Assembly (NCBI GenBank): GCA_964456925.1
Contig: CAYWCX010000013.1
Coordinates: 1 to 25,307 of the forward strand
Length of the DNA stretch: 25,307 bases
Origin: JBAZKK01 sp964456925
GTDB taxonomy: Bacteria > Omnitrophota > Gorgyraeia > Gygaellales > Profunditerraquicolaceae
Reading direction: 5' to 3'
Below, one piece after another: positions 8,240 to 17,200 of this stretch; the first letter of the stretch is position 1, and each line of letters starts with the position of its first letter. The notes under the pieces were generated by a model, which had not been told where the DNA came from, searched no databases, and saw nothing but the letters and a program-made list of their open reading frames with translations. The position numbers and the translations under genes are program-made.

Positions 8240-8887
8240 TTATTTTTGAGGGATCTTTTTATAGTCCTCCAGGAAACGGCTGATGCCGATATCAGTCAGG
8301 GGATGTCTCAGCAACTGTTCGATTACCGCAAAAGGCACGGTGGCGATATCCGCGCCGATTTTGGCTGCTTCTATCACGTGGAGGGGGGTACGTATCGACG
8401 CCACGATAATTTCGGTCTTAAGAGCATAATTATTATAGACCTGTTTAATCTCACGGATTAAATCCATGCCGACAGAGCCGATGTCGTCCAGCCTGCCTAC
8501 AAAAGGCGAAACATAAGTTACGCCGGCCTTGGCTACCAGTAAGGCCTGCGTCGGGGAAAAACAAAGAGTGGCGTTGGTTTTAATGCCCTCTTGCGATAAA
8601 ATCCGGATTGCCTTTAAGCCCTCCTTGATAATGGGGATTTTTATCACGATATTTGCGGCGAGTTTTGCTACCTGCCGCGCTTCGGTAATCATACCCTCGC
8701 TATCCAGACTTATGACTTCGGCGCTCACCGGGCCTCTGACAATGGCGCAGATTTCCCTTAAGAGCTCAACGCTCGGCCGGTTTTCTTTTGCAATCAGGGT
8801 GGGGTTAGTGGTAACGCCGTCAATAACGCCGAGTCCGGCTGCTTCCTTTATCTCCCTTATGCTCGCGGTATCAATGAATATCTTCAC
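8240..8887 (-). CDS. Transaldolase / fructose-6-phosphate aldolase, TalC-FSA subfamily
   Basis: A 215-residue small class I aldolase. It moves a dihydroxyacetone unit between sugar phosphates through a Schiff base. The family start MKIFIDTAS with DGVTTNPTL (23-31) is present. Lys83 in NIVIKIP is the Schiff-base lysine. Further family segments are TNATLCFSPTQA and YVSPFVGRLDDIG. Residue Glu57 in SAEVIS occupies the position that, as I recall, is Gln in true fructose-6-phosphate aldolase and Glu in short transaldolases, which favours transaldolase. The start codon is GTG and overlaps the ROK kinase stop (GTGA). There is no gap to lptD. Pairing with a sugar kinase suggests supply of hexose or pentose phosphates. 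Confidence 0.9.
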   Translation of the reverse strand: MKIFIDTASIREIKEAAGLGVIDGVTTNPTLIAKENRPSVELLREICAIVRGPVSAEVISLDSEGMITEARQVAKLAANIVIKIPIIKEGLKAIRILSQEGIKTNATLCFSPTQALLVAKAGVTYVSPFVGRLDDIGSVGMDLIREIKQVYNNYALKTEIIVASIRTPLHVIEAAKIGADIATVPFAVIEQLLRHPLTDIGISRFLEDYKKIPQK

Positions 8888-9810
8888 TTCTTCAACGCCT
8901 CTCTTACCATTATTGCCGCGCCGATTAAGCCGGCGGCGTCTCCGAGCCTGGCCTTAAAAACCTTAACCTGCCGGGCCTGCACTCTCATTGCGCGCTCTCT
9001 GATAACTTTCTTTACCTTATCAAATAGCGCCTTGCCGGCATTTGCCACCCCGCCGCCGATAATCACTGCTTCGGGATTAAGGAGGTTTACCACTCCTGCC
9101 AGGGCAACGCCGAGATGTTCTCCGGTACGGGACCAGAACGCAAGCGCCCGTTTATCGCCTTCTGCCGCCAGCCTGCTTGTTTCTTCCAGTGAAATGCTGC
9201 GACGGAAGATTTTTTTTGCCTGCGCCAGAATCCTGTTATTTCCGATATAGGTCTCAAGACAGCCTTTCCCGCCGCAATTACACGCCGGGCCGTCTTCATT
9301 AATCGGCAGGTGCCCCACTTCGGCGGCGGCGTTATTGGCGCCGCGGTAAAGCCTGCCGTCGGCAATTATACCTGCGCCCACGCCGGTGCCCAGGGTAAGG
9401 CATACGGCATAGCGCAGCCCCCTCGCTCGGCCGAGACGATATTCTGCCAGGCACATCAGATTAGCGTCATTATCCATAAAGACCGACAGCCGTAGTTTCT
9501 GTTTCAGGATGCGGCCGAGCCGGACATCCTTCCAGCCCGGGATATTTGTCAGGGAATAGACTATACCGCGTTCGGTATCGGCCGAACCCGGCAGGCCCAA
9601 CCCTACCCCTAAGATATTTTGCTTATCTAAGCGGCGGGCTTTTTGAATTTTATCGACCGAATTTACGATGGCGCCTATGAGTTTGTCTTTCTTTGAAAAA
9701 TTACGCGTGCTAAAAGACTGCCTCGCGATAATGCGGTAATTTAAGTCCAGAAGGGCTACCTTCAGGTTGGTGCCACCCAAATCAATAGCGATAATATATT
9801 TCTTGGCCAT
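8884..9810 (-). CDS. ROK-family sugar kinase, probable glucokinase
   Basis: Predicted ATP-dependent hexose kinase of 308 residues. It has the phosphate-binding DLGGTN motif (10-15), catalytic Asp115 in DNDAN, a GTGVGAG adenosine motif at 141-147, and the ROK zinc site made by His167 (EVGH) and C177-C179-C184 in CNCGGKGCLE. A DNA-binding N-terminal domain is absent, so it is a kinase rather than a ROK repressor. Glucokinase is the likeliest identity given the whole-length match to the GlcK pattern, but N-acetylhexosamine or fructose kinases share these motifs. No ribosome binding site precedes the ATG. A promoter ends only 8 nt before it, which implies a leaderless or nearly leaderless mRNA. 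It is the first gene of the run down to uxs. Confidence 0.88.
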   Translation of the reverse strand: MAKKYIIAIDLGGTNLKVALLDLNYRIIARQSFSTRNFSKKDKLIGAIVNSVDKIQKARRLDKQNILGVGLGLPGSADTERGIVYSLTNIPGWKDVRLGRILKQKLRLSVFMDNDANLMCLAEYRLGRARGLRYAVCLTLGTGVGAGIIADGRLYRGANNAAAEVGHLPINEDGPACNCGGKGCLETYIGNNRILAQAKKIFRRSISLEETSRLAAEGDKRALAFWSRTGEHLGVALAGVVNLLNPEAVIIGGGVANAGKALFDKVKKVIRERAMRVQARQVKVFKARLGDAAGLIGAAIMVREALKK

Positions 9811-9818
9811 TTCGCTGT

Positions 9819-9847
9819 ATTTTATATTAAAATCCCTTTTATTTCAA
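9819..9847 (-). promoter_or_regulatory. Predicted sigma-70 promoter for the ROK kinase-lptD-uxs run
   Basis: On the minus strand TTGAAA (9847-9842), a 17-nt spacer and TAAAAT (9824-9819) match five of six bases in each box. The -10 box ends 8 nt before the kinase ATG, so the expected start site lies 1-3 nt from the start codon. This fits the lack of a Shine-Dalgarno sequence there. It overlaps or follows closely the end of the upstream GGDEF gene. Confidence 0.55.
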
Positions 9848-9852
9848 TATAT

Positions 9853-10842
9853 TTAGGAGGTGCAGACCCTGTTCCTGCCGGTCTGCTTGGCCTTGTAAAG
9901 GGCCTGGTCGGCTTTCTCAATCAGGGTGCGCGTATTCTGGCCGTCAACGGGAAAACCCGAGATGCCGATACTGATGGTAACCCTCAACTCTTCATCGTAG
10001 ACCTTGATGGAGGACTCTTCGATGGCATGCCTGATACGTTCCGCGACATATTTGGCATCCTCTTTGCCGGTCTCGGTAAGAACGATTGAAAATTCCTCTC
10101 CGCCGTAACGGCCCATCAAATCAATCTGGCGGATGTTCTCCTTGATGCGGTCGGCTATCTGTTTCAATATCGCATCGCCTACCAGATGGCCATAACGGTC
10201 ATTATAATCCTTAAAGTGGTCAATGTCGATCATCAGGCAGCAAAAGTGGTATTTGAATTTACGGGAGCGCTCCAACTCCTCCCCGAACCGCTCCAGGTAG
10301 TGCCTGCGGCTGAAGGTGCCGGTAAGGGAATCGGTTACCGAGAGCTCCTGCACCTGCTGGTAGAGAATCGCCCTCTTGATACCGAGGAGGAACTGCTGGG
10401 CAAGGATCTGGAACTTCTCCAATTCGTTGGGCTTAATCCCGTCGGCAACCAGATGGCCGATGAGGTTCTTGTCTATCTCAAGGTTGAGGATTGCCTGGTT
10501 TTGATACTGCAGGGTATTGATATCGCCTTTAACGAATTTACAACTGCCGATATCCATGTATTTGTCTATCTCTTCCTTAAAATAGTTGAACACCGCGTCT
10601 TCCTCGAGGGTCTTGCAGATCTGTTTGCTGATATCGTAAAGCGCGATGGTCTGCTCCAGGGTATTGTGCAGGGCGAGGCTTTCTTCTTTTAACCTGGCGT
10701 TTACCTTGGAAAGCCGCTCGTAATCGCTTCTCAGCTGCTCATTCGCGCCCCTGGCAGTATTGGCCAGGTTAACGATCAGGATTTTCTTCAGGCCCAGATA
10801 AAAAACCAGCGTCAATAATATCAGGAATATTAAATAGAGCAT
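9853..10842 (-). CDS. Membrane-anchored diguanylate cyclase (GGDEF) with inhibitory site
   Basis: Makes cyclic di-GMP from two GTP. One N-terminal membrane helix (residues 2-26) is followed by a coiled-coil stretch (about 35-70), a weak GAF-like region (about 70-160, inferred from length and pattern) and a GGDEF domain (165-329). The domain has DSLTGTFSRR at 171-180, the metal-binding segment MIDIDHFKDYND, and an intact GGEEF at 247-251. The RxxD inhibitory site R238-QI-D241 stands exactly five residues before GGEEF, so product inhibition is expected. It overlaps the previous cyclase gene by 13 nt, with AAGGAAG about 9 nt before the ATG. The two C-termini are near-identical in pattern (AKQ.GRNRVC.), suggesting a tandem duplication that has diverged in the sensory half. 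Confidence 0.92.
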   Translation of the reverse strand: MLYLIFLILLTLVFYLGLKKILIVNLANTARGANEQLRSDYERLSKVNARLKEESLALHNTLEQTIALYDISKQICKTLEEDAVFNYFKEEIDKYMDIGSCKFVKGDINTLQYQNQAILNLEIDKNLIGHLVADGIKPNELEKFQILAQQFLLGIKRAILYQQVQELSVTDSLTGTFSRRHYLERFGEELERSRKFKYHFCCLMIDIDHFKDYNDRYGHLVGDAILKQIADRIKENIRQIDLMGRYGGEEFSIVLTETGKEDAKYVAERIRHAIEESSIKVYDEELRVTISIGISGFPVDGQNTRTLIEKADQALYKAKQTGRNRVCTS

Positions 10843-11918
10843 ACCCGGTTTCTTCCTTTTTGCTTGGCCTCGTACATCGCCTTATCGGATTTCAGGATGA
10901 GTTCGGTTTCGTCCTTTGCGTCGCCGGGAAAGTTCGCCAGGCCGATGGAAACCGTGATATTGGTCTCCTGGCGCCTGAGGATAATCTTGGTGCTTTCTAT
11001 CCTGGCACGCAGGTCTTCGGCAATAGTACGGGCTTTTTTCTTATCCATATGCGAGAGGACCACGCAAAATTCCTCGCCCCCGAAACGGCTGATGATGGTA
11101 TCGAATTCCTTAAGGTAATCCGTCATTACGGTGCTGAGGCTCTTTAACACCAGGTCACCCGCAATATGTCCGAACTGGTCGTTGTAGTTCTTGAAATAAT
11201 CAATATCGACCATCAAAAGCGTAAAAGTAAAGCCCTGCCTGAGGCTCCTCTTGCACTCCTCCTTCAGGCGGTCCGAAAAATAACCCTTGGTGTAGAGCCC
11301 GGTAAGGCCGTCGTGGATGGCTAAATCCTGGGTCCTCTGAAAGAGTTCGCCGTTTTCCAGCGCCACTGCGCCAAGGTCAGAGATAATTACCAGGAACCTT
11401 AAATCGTCCTGGGTATAAAAACCGGGCAACTGGTTGTCCAGCCGCAACACCCCCACGAGGCGATTATTGCTGATGAGGGGGGCGCTGATAAGCGACGATA
11501 TCAAACGGGTATCCTGACCGGTCAGCCTCTCCAGGTCAAAACGAAAGTCTTTTTTGATATCCTCGATAAAAAGCGGGGTGGTATGCCTGACTACCCAGGC
11601 GTCAAAGATATCCCCTTCTTTATCTTTAATGACGAGCGCCCTATCTTCTTTTTTAGTCTTATAAAGGTTGAGTTTTCCGTGTTTATCGGCGAGATAAAAA
11701 ATACAGTTGCCTTTATTTTTGGCGATAAAGGAGAATGCCGCAGAGGTGAGGCTGTCGGAGATATATTCCAGGTCAAGGTTCTCGTTGATATTTTCGATGA
11801 TTTCTTTAAGGCTGTGGTAGCGTTTGATTTTCTCCTGGAAGGCAAGCTTATTTTTGGATTCCTGATTATTATTCTCGGCGAGCAGGTTGATTTTTTCCTG
11901 AAGGTCTTCGTTTTTCAT
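10830..11918 (-). CDS. GAF-GGDEF diguanylate cyclase
   Basis: From the only ATG, 362 residues: a coiled coil (1-40), a GAF domain (about 45-195, with SSLISAPLI and LVGVLRLDN strands) and a GGDEF domain (200-362). The domain has DGLTGLYTKGYF, MVDIDYFKNYND and intact FGGEEF, so it should be active. At the inhibitory-site position no RxxD is found (KEFD, with one extra residue before GGEEF), so product inhibition is probably absent, in contrast to the next gene. The reading frame continues open upstream for 73 codons and encodes two membrane helices, so the real protein is probably about 426 residues with a non-standard start. Ribosome binding before the ATG is poor (AAGG, 11 nt away). It follows the ABC ATPase gene and is likely transcribed with it. 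Confidence 0.9.
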   Translation of the reverse strand: MKNEDLQEKINLLAENNNQESKNKLAFQEKIKRYHSLKEIIENINENLDLEYISDSLTSAAFSFIAKNKGNCIFYLADKHGKLNLYKTKKEDRALVIKDKEGDIFDAWVVRHTTPLFIEDIKKDFRFDLERLTGQDTRLISSLISAPLISNNRLVGVLRLDNQLPGFYTQDDLRFLVIISDLGAVALENGELFQRTQDLAIHDGLTGLYTKGYFSDRLKEECKRSLRQGFTFTLLMVDIDYFKNYNDQFGHIAGDLVLKSLSTVMTDYLKEFDTIISRFGGEEFCVVLSHMDKKKARTIAEDLRARIESTKIILRRQETNITVSIGLANFPGDAKDETELILKSDKAMYEAKQKGRNRVCSI

Positions 11919-12137
11919 TTTCAGGCCGGCCTTAACTTTGATATATTTGTTAACGAGATAAGAGGCGACGGCGATGTTAGCCGGATAAAAAAAGGCCAGG
12001 GGCAGGAAAGAAAGATGGCGGTAGCGGGTATAGAGATAGACCGGCAGGAAGAGGTAGACTATAAGAAAAACCGCGCTATACCCGGTTATTCTTAAGAATT
12101 TTCTAAGAATCGTAGCCGTAGGGGGTTGCCTTTTGGT
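11919..12137 (-). other. In-frame two-helix membrane anchor upstream of the GAF-GGDEF gene, no standard start codon
   Basis: The frame of the GAF-GGDEF gene stays open from a TAA at 12140-12138 down to its ATG, 73 codons. It encodes two clear hydrophobic segments: codons at about 12083-12030 (with SAVFLIVYLFLPVYLY) and 12014-11952 (with LSFLPLAFFYPANIAVASYL). These are separated by a basic TRYR turn and followed by the basic KYIKVKAGLK linker. No ATG, GTG or TTG occurs in this frame. ATT at 12110 and ACG at 12119 or 12113 are the possible rare starts. This looks like genuine coding sequence for a membrane-anchored cyclase. Alternatives are a lost start codon (anchor now untranslated) or a sequencing error. 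Confidence 0.7.
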
Positions 12138-12144
12138 TTATAAA

Positions 12145-13248
<1,104 letters not shown>

Positions 13249-13280
13249 TGTCTTCGTTCCGTTGGGAGTCGCGGGCTATT

Positions 13281-13309
13281 ATTATATATTTATTAAGCAA
13301 GATAGTCAA
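13281..13309 (-). promoter_or_regulatory. Strong sigma-70 promoter for the ABC ATPase and cyclase genes
   Basis: On the minus strand TTGACT (13309-13304), a 17-nt spacer and a perfect TATAAT (13286-13281). The -35 box overlaps the last codons of accD. The expected start site near 13274 gives a leader of about 26 nt with a ribosome binding site. It separates the accD transcript from the ABC ATPase. No terminator hairpin is visible between them. Confidence 0.7.
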
Positions 13310-14132
13310 GTAAATGGCTGAGGATGGATTGAAGGTTTTTACGGTGGACGACCATATCGATCAGGCCGTGCTCCAGGAGGAACTCCGAGCGTTGAAAACC
13401 GGGGGGCAACTTCTGGCGGATAGTCTGCTCGATTACCCGTGGGCCGGTAAAGCCTATCAGGGCCTTGGGCTCGGCAATAATTACGTCTCCCAGGCCCGCG
13501 AAGGACGCCATAACCCCTGCCATGGTAGGGTTGGTAAGAACCGAGATAAAAGCCAGGCGAGCCTGGTGGTGGTAACTCAAGGCCGCCGAGGTCTTGGCCA
13601 TCTGCATCAGACTATACATCCCCTCATACATGCGCGCCCCGCCGCCCGAACCCGATACGATTATAATGGGAAGTTTATTCTTGGTGGCAGTTTCAATTGC
13701 CCGCGTAATCTTTTCTCCGACCACCGAGCCCATGGAGCCCATAATAAAACGCGAATCCGTCACCGCAATAATGGTTTTTTTACCGTCGAGCAGACCTTCG
13801 CCGCTTACCGCGGCATCCTTCAGGCCCGTTGCAACCTGGTCCTGCGCTACTTTCTCCTTATAGGTCTTGGGTCCCTCAAAATGCAGGGGGTCCAGCGAAA
13901 CCATATCCCGGTCGTACTCCTGGAAGCTGAGCTGGTCCAGCAGCATATTTATCCTTTCGTAGGCGGTAAGGGTAAAATGGAAATTGCACTTGGGGCAAAC
14001 CTTGAGGTTCTCGTCAAGGTTCTTATTATAGAGAAGTTCGGAGCACTCCTCGCATTTGGTCCAGAGGCCGTCCGGGATATCCTTCTTTTTGACCCTGACA
14101 ATGGTATATTTTGGTTTTCCGAATAGGGCCAT
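13293..14132 (-). CDS. accD: Acetyl-CoA carboxylase carboxyltransferase subunit beta
   Basis: Carboxyltransferase subunit that, with AccA, moves the carboxyl group from biotin to acetyl-CoA, giving malonyl-CoA for fatty-acid synthesis. The N-terminal zinc ribbon is complete: Cys27, Cys30, Cys46 and Cys49 (KCEEC and VCPKC). The crotonase-like core shows SGSGGGARMYEG and IGFTGPRVIEQT. The 279-residue length is normal. accA is not in the window. The ATG is 6 nt after the DUF1015 stop and has no convincing Shine-Dalgarno sequence, so it probably relies on translational coupling. It is the last gene of the run that begins with hrcA. Confidence 0.95.
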   Translation of the reverse strand: MALFGKPKYTIVRVKKKDIPDGLWTKCEECSELLYNKNLDENLKVCPKCNFHFTLTAYERINMLLDQLSFQEYDRDMVSLDPLHFEGPKTYKEKVAQDQVATGLKDAAVSGEGLLDGKKTIIAVTDSRFIMGSMGSVVGEKITRAIETATKNKLPIIIVSGSGGGARMYEGMYSLMQMAKTSAALSYHHQARLAFISVLTNPTMAGVMASFAGLGDVIIAEPKALIGFTGPRVIEQTIRQKLPPGFQRSEFLLEHGLIDMVVHRKNLQSILSHLLDYLA

Positions 14133-14138
14133 AAGTTA

Positions 14139-15431
14139 TTATGTTTTTTGAAGTTCGGGGTGTTTATTTATTACCAGCCCGGATAAGACCTTCGGGTAGA
14201 AATAAGTGGACTTGGCAGGCATCCTGTTTCCTGTCAGGGCCACCGCGATAATCTGGCTGACCTTTACCGGGTTTAAGAAAAAGGCGATGCGGTTATCGTC
14301 GCGGTCCGTCTCGAGAATAAACTCTTGCGGGTCATTGCTGAAAGTAACGCGCTCCTTATTATCTAAAGATATGCCGAGGATATCCTGGAGGATAAGATAA
14401 TTCAGGATCGAGACGTCCAGACAGCGGTATTCCCTGGGCTTATCGCTGATTATCTTGTCCAGGATTTTGATATTCTTGAGGCGTATCAGCCAGTATTTTT
14501 TATTTTTATACATGCCGATGACGTGCTCGCTCCTGCCGGCTTTCTCCAGAAGAAAGAAAAAGCGCGCCTTATCCCTCACTTCTTCGACGTCAAAATTTAC
14601 CTTAAGCCGTTGGATAAAATCCTGCATATTAAACCCGGCTTTCAATTTTACCAGGCGGTGAATCGGCAGCACCGCCAGGCCCAGGGATTCGATATTGGTA
14701 AAATAGGTCAGCATATAATTTATATCGGAACCCTCGGGCAGGCTGCCGAGCTTCTTCTTCATTTCATCGCGGTAGGCGCAGGCTACCTCATAGCGGTGGT
14801 GCCCGTCGGCAATGAAGGTATTCTCGCCCGAAATCTTAGCCTGAATATCAGCCAGGATAGCGGGGTCGTCTATCCTCCAGAGTTTATGCAGGTTCCTCTC
14901 TTCGTCGGTGACTTCAATAAAGGGGTTTTTATCCCGGATGTGCTGCTCGTAAAGGCGCGGGATGATGCGCTTGCGGTCGGAAAAGAGCACAAAGATAGGG
15001 CTGAGGTTTGCCTTGACCCTCCTGATAAGTCTTAGCCGGTCATCTTTGGCTTCGCTATGGGTATTTTCGTGGGCAAAGGTAGGGTTATCTTTATCTTCAA
15101 GGCGCATGAGCGCGATAAAGCCGAGGCGCGTCTTCCTTTCGCCTTTGAGGTTGTACTGGTGGCTGTAAAAATAGATTGCCGGTGATGCGTCTTCAATGAG
15201 GATACCGTCTTTGAGCCAATTCTTAAAATAAGCGGCGGCGCGGCGGTATTTATCCTCTGCAGCCGTATCCTTGCCCAGAATAATATGGATAAAATTGTAG
15301 GGGTCGAGGCGGTGAAAATACTCCTGCCTTGCCGGCGAGATGACATCGTAAGGCGGACAGACCGCCCTGGCAAGGTCCTTGATTTTTTCCTTATTGTAGA
15401 TAACCGCCTTAAAGGGTTTTATCTTCGCCAT
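14139..15431 (-). CDS. DUF1015 family protein
   Basis: A 430-residue protein of the widespread but uncharacterised DUF1015 family. Typical segments are VCPPYDVIS (24-32), HENTHSEAKDDRL (121-133), and ADGHHRYE (208-215), the last a conserved His-rich cluster that looks like an active or metal site. No signal peptide or membrane segment is present, so it is cytosolic. In other bacteria the family is often found near serine-biosynthesis genes, a link not seen here. The ATG overlaps the end of the VanZ-like gene by 13 nt. A function cannot be assigned. Confidence 0.88.
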   Translation of the reverse strand: MAKIKPFKAVIYNKEKIKDLARAVCPPYDVISPARQEYFHRLDPYNFIHIILGKDTAAEDKYRRAAAYFKNWLKDGILIEDASPAIYFYSHQYNLKGERKTRLGFIALMRLEDKDNPTFAHENTHSEAKDDRLRLIRRVKANLSPIFVLFSDRKRIIPRLYEQHIRDKNPFIEVTDEERNLHKLWRIDDPAILADIQAKISGENTFIADGHHRYEVACAYRDEMKKKLGSLPEGSDINYMLTYFTNIESLGLAVLPIHRLVKLKAGFNMQDFIQRLKVNFDVEEVRDKARFFFLLEKAGRSEHVIGMYKNKKYWLIRLKNIKILDKIISDKPREYRCLDVSILNYLILQDILGISLDNKERVTFSNDPQEFILETDRDDNRIAFFLNPVKVSQIIAVALTGNRMPAKSTYFYPKVLSGLVINKHPELQKT

Positions 15432-15805
15432 CGGTAAAAAATATTCGCTGCAATTATGCCCAGCTCGTCAGAGGCTATGTCTATTGGGGAGGTATTGCGG
15501 CCGGGGACAAATGCCTGGTGTAGTTCATCGATTATCGCATAGATCAGGGTAAAAGTAAATACCAGAAAGAAACGCCGGCAGAAGGAATGTGCGGGGTAAT
15601 AGGCCCGCCAGGCACGGTTAATCAAAAGCCCGAATACGAGGTATTCCAGAAAATGGAATACCGGTTCTTGATAATTAAAGAGGCGCGGAATATGACTCCC
15701 CGGGATAGAAGAAAAAATAAAAATTAATCCGGCATAGGCAATTACCGGTAACCAATATACCAGGAATTTTTTGGGGGGACGGCTGTTATTTGGACTCGCA
15801 GGCAT
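15419..15805 (-). CDS. VanZ-like family membrane protein
   Basis: About 128 residues with hydrophobic segments near 15-35, 47-63, 75-95 and 108-122 (four probable helices). The family-typical motif DELHQAFVPGRNTSPIDIASDELG spans the third and fourth helices. VanZ relatives are integral membrane proteins; the founding member gives low-level teicoplanin resistance, but most members have no known role and resistance should not be assumed. The ATG at 15805 is chosen because it lies 1 nt after the FmdB-like stop with GAAGGA just before it. A start at 15919 would add 38 basic residues inside the upstream gene. It overlaps DUF1015 by 13 nt. Confidence 0.83.
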   Translation of the reverse strand: MPASPNNSRPPKKFLVYWLPVIAYAGLIFIFSSIPGSHIPRLFNYQEPVFHFLEYLVFGLLINRAWRAYYPAHSFCRRFFLVFTFTLIYAIIDELHQAFVPGRNTSPIDIASDELGIIAANIFYRWRR

Positions 15806-15806
15806 C

Positions 15807-16067
15807 TCATCCTTCTTTTTTATCGGGAGGGCTTGACGATTCTTTTTTATCCGGCGGTTCTTTCTTAGAGGAATCGCCCGGAGCCTTCTTGCGGTAATCC
15901 GTAGCATAAAAACCCGCACCCCTAAAAATGATACCCGCGCCGCTGCCGACCAGCCGGCGGAGTTTCTTGTGACATTTGGGGCAATCCTTGAGGCGCTCCT
16001 CCGTCATGCTCTGAAAGACCTCAAAGCGGTGGCCGCAGGAGGTGCATTCGTATTCGTAGGTAGGCAT
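15807..16067 (-). CDS. FmdB-type putative regulatory zinc-ribbon protein
   Basis: A small protein of 86 residues. The start MPTYEYECTSCGHRFE and the two CxxC knuckles (Cys8/Cys11 and Cys29/Cys32) define the FmdB/CxxC_CXXC_SSSS zinc ribbon. The glycine-rich SGAGIIFRGAGFYATDY stretch is also characteristic. The last 28 residues are a charged Lys/Asp/Pro/Ser tail without structure. The role is unknown; transcriptional or translational regulation is only proposed for the family. It sits 5 nt after dnaJ, so it is probably expressed with the heat-shock operon. Confidence 0.88.
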   Translation of the reverse strand: MPTYEYECTSCGHRFEVFQSMTEERLKDCPKCHKKLRRLVGSGAGIIFRGAGFYATDYRKKAPGDSSKKEPPDKKESSSPPDKKEG

Positions 16068-16072
16068 CTGGT

Positions 16073-17182
16073 TTATTCCTCTCTGGATAACCGCGCGAAT
16101 TCTTCCATCAGCCGGCGCTGTTCGGAGCTCAGGCGCACGGGAATCTCGACGTTGACTCTTACCAGTTCGTCTCCGGGGCGGCCGCCGTGCAGGTCCGCAA
16201 TACCCTTATTCTTCAGGCGGAAAATCCTGTTGCTCTGGGTGCCTGGCGGTATTTTCATCTTAACCTTACCGCCTAACGTCGGCACCTCTATCTCGCCGCC
16301 CAAGACCGCCTTGGATAAACTTATCTTTACCTCGGTCAGGATATCATTATCGTGCCTTTGGAAAACCGGATGCGGGCGCACCTCAATAATAACGTATAAA
16401 TCGCCCCTGCCGGCTGTGCCTGCCTCGCCCTCCTGCCGGATACGTAAATGTGAACCGCTGTCAACGCCTGCGGGGACCTTTACTTTAAGATGACGGATAA
16501 CCCTTGTCCTGCCTTCTCCGCGGCAATCCGGACAGGGAGAGGTAATGATAGAGCCCTCTCCGCCGCAGCGCGAGCAGGTCTGGGCAATCTGAAAATATCC
16601 GCTTGAGGCAATCACGCGGCCTGAACCCTTGCACTGCGGACAGGTGCTTTTTTTTGTTCCGGGCCTGGCGCCGCTTCCGGAACAGGTCGCACAGGTCTCA
16701 TAACGCGGCAGGGCAATGGTCTTGTCGGTGCCGCCGGCTGCCTCCTCCAGGCTGATATCGGTGCTGATCTCTAAGTCACGGCCGCGCCGGGAACGTTCCC
16801 CTCTCCTTGAGCCGCCCCGGAAAACATCAAAGCCTAAATCGCCGAATATTTCATCGAAGAGGCCGCCGCCGAACCCGAAATCCGAAAGGTCGCGGAAAAC
16901 GCTGCTGAAATCTGCGCCCTTAAAGATATCCTCCTGGGCATAACGCTGGTCAATGCCGGAATGGCCGTACTGGTCATAGAGCGCGCGTTTCTGGGAATCC
17001 GATAATACCGCGTAGGCCTCGGATATCTCCTTGAATTTTTCCTCCGCCTCCTTCTTCTGTTCGGCAGGGACGCGGTCGGGATGATAGCGCAGGGCGAGTT
17101 CCCGGTAGGCCTTCCTGATTTCATCCAGGGAAGCGCTCTTTTTTACGCCCAGGATTTCATAATAATCGCGCTTGGAGGACAT
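16073..17182 (-). CDS. dnaJ: Chaperone protein DnaJ
   Basis: Hsp40 co-chaperone that stimulates DnaK ATPase activity and delivers unfolded clients. At 369 residues it is of standard type I architecture: J domain 5-72 with the HPD triad 34-36, a Gly/Phe-rich linker (about 84-125) with an Arg-rich stretch, four zinc-binding CxxCxGxG repeats starting at Cys164, Cys181, Cys203 and Cys217, then the substrate-binding C-terminal domain. It lies 73 nt downstream of dnaK, the largest gap in the operon, which holds a strong hairpin. The ribosome binding site is weak (GAAAG), so expression is likely lower than dnaK. Confidence 0.97.
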   Translation of the reverse strand: MSSKRDYYEILGVKKSASLDEIRKAYRELALRYHPDRVPAEQKKEAEEKFKEISEAYAVLSDSQKRALYDQYGHSGIDQRYAQEDIFKGADFSSVFRDLSDFGFGGGLFDEIFGDLGFDVFRGGSRRGERSRRGRDLEISTDISLEEAAGGTDKTIALPRYETCATCSGSGARPGTKKSTCPQCKGSGRVIASSGYFQIAQTCSRCGGEGSIITSPCPDCRGEGRTRVIRHLKVKVPAGVDSGSHLRIRQEGEAGTAGRGDLYVIIEVRPHPVFQRHDNDILTEVKISLSKAVLGGEIEVPTLGGKVKMKIPPGTQSNRIFRLKNKGIADLHGGRPGDELVRVNVEIPVRLSSEQRRLMEEFARLSREE

Positions 17183-17200
17183 CTTTCGTTAAAAATGCCA

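Noticed and set aside
11583..12095. Plus-strand open frame opposite the GAF-GGDEF gene and its upstream extension
   Set aside because: The minus-strand frame explains the sequence better, with GAF and membrane-helix patterns; the plus frame is a Phe/Asp/Val-rich shadow.
13314..14126. Plus-strand open frame of 270 codons opposite accD
   Set aside because: It is the mirror of the accD coding sequence, with low-complexity composition and no recognisable domain.
15806..15919. Longer start (15919) for the VanZ-like gene
   Set aside because: The extra 38 residues are basic, low-complexity and lie inside the FmdB-like gene; the ATG at 15805 has GAAGGA directly upstream.
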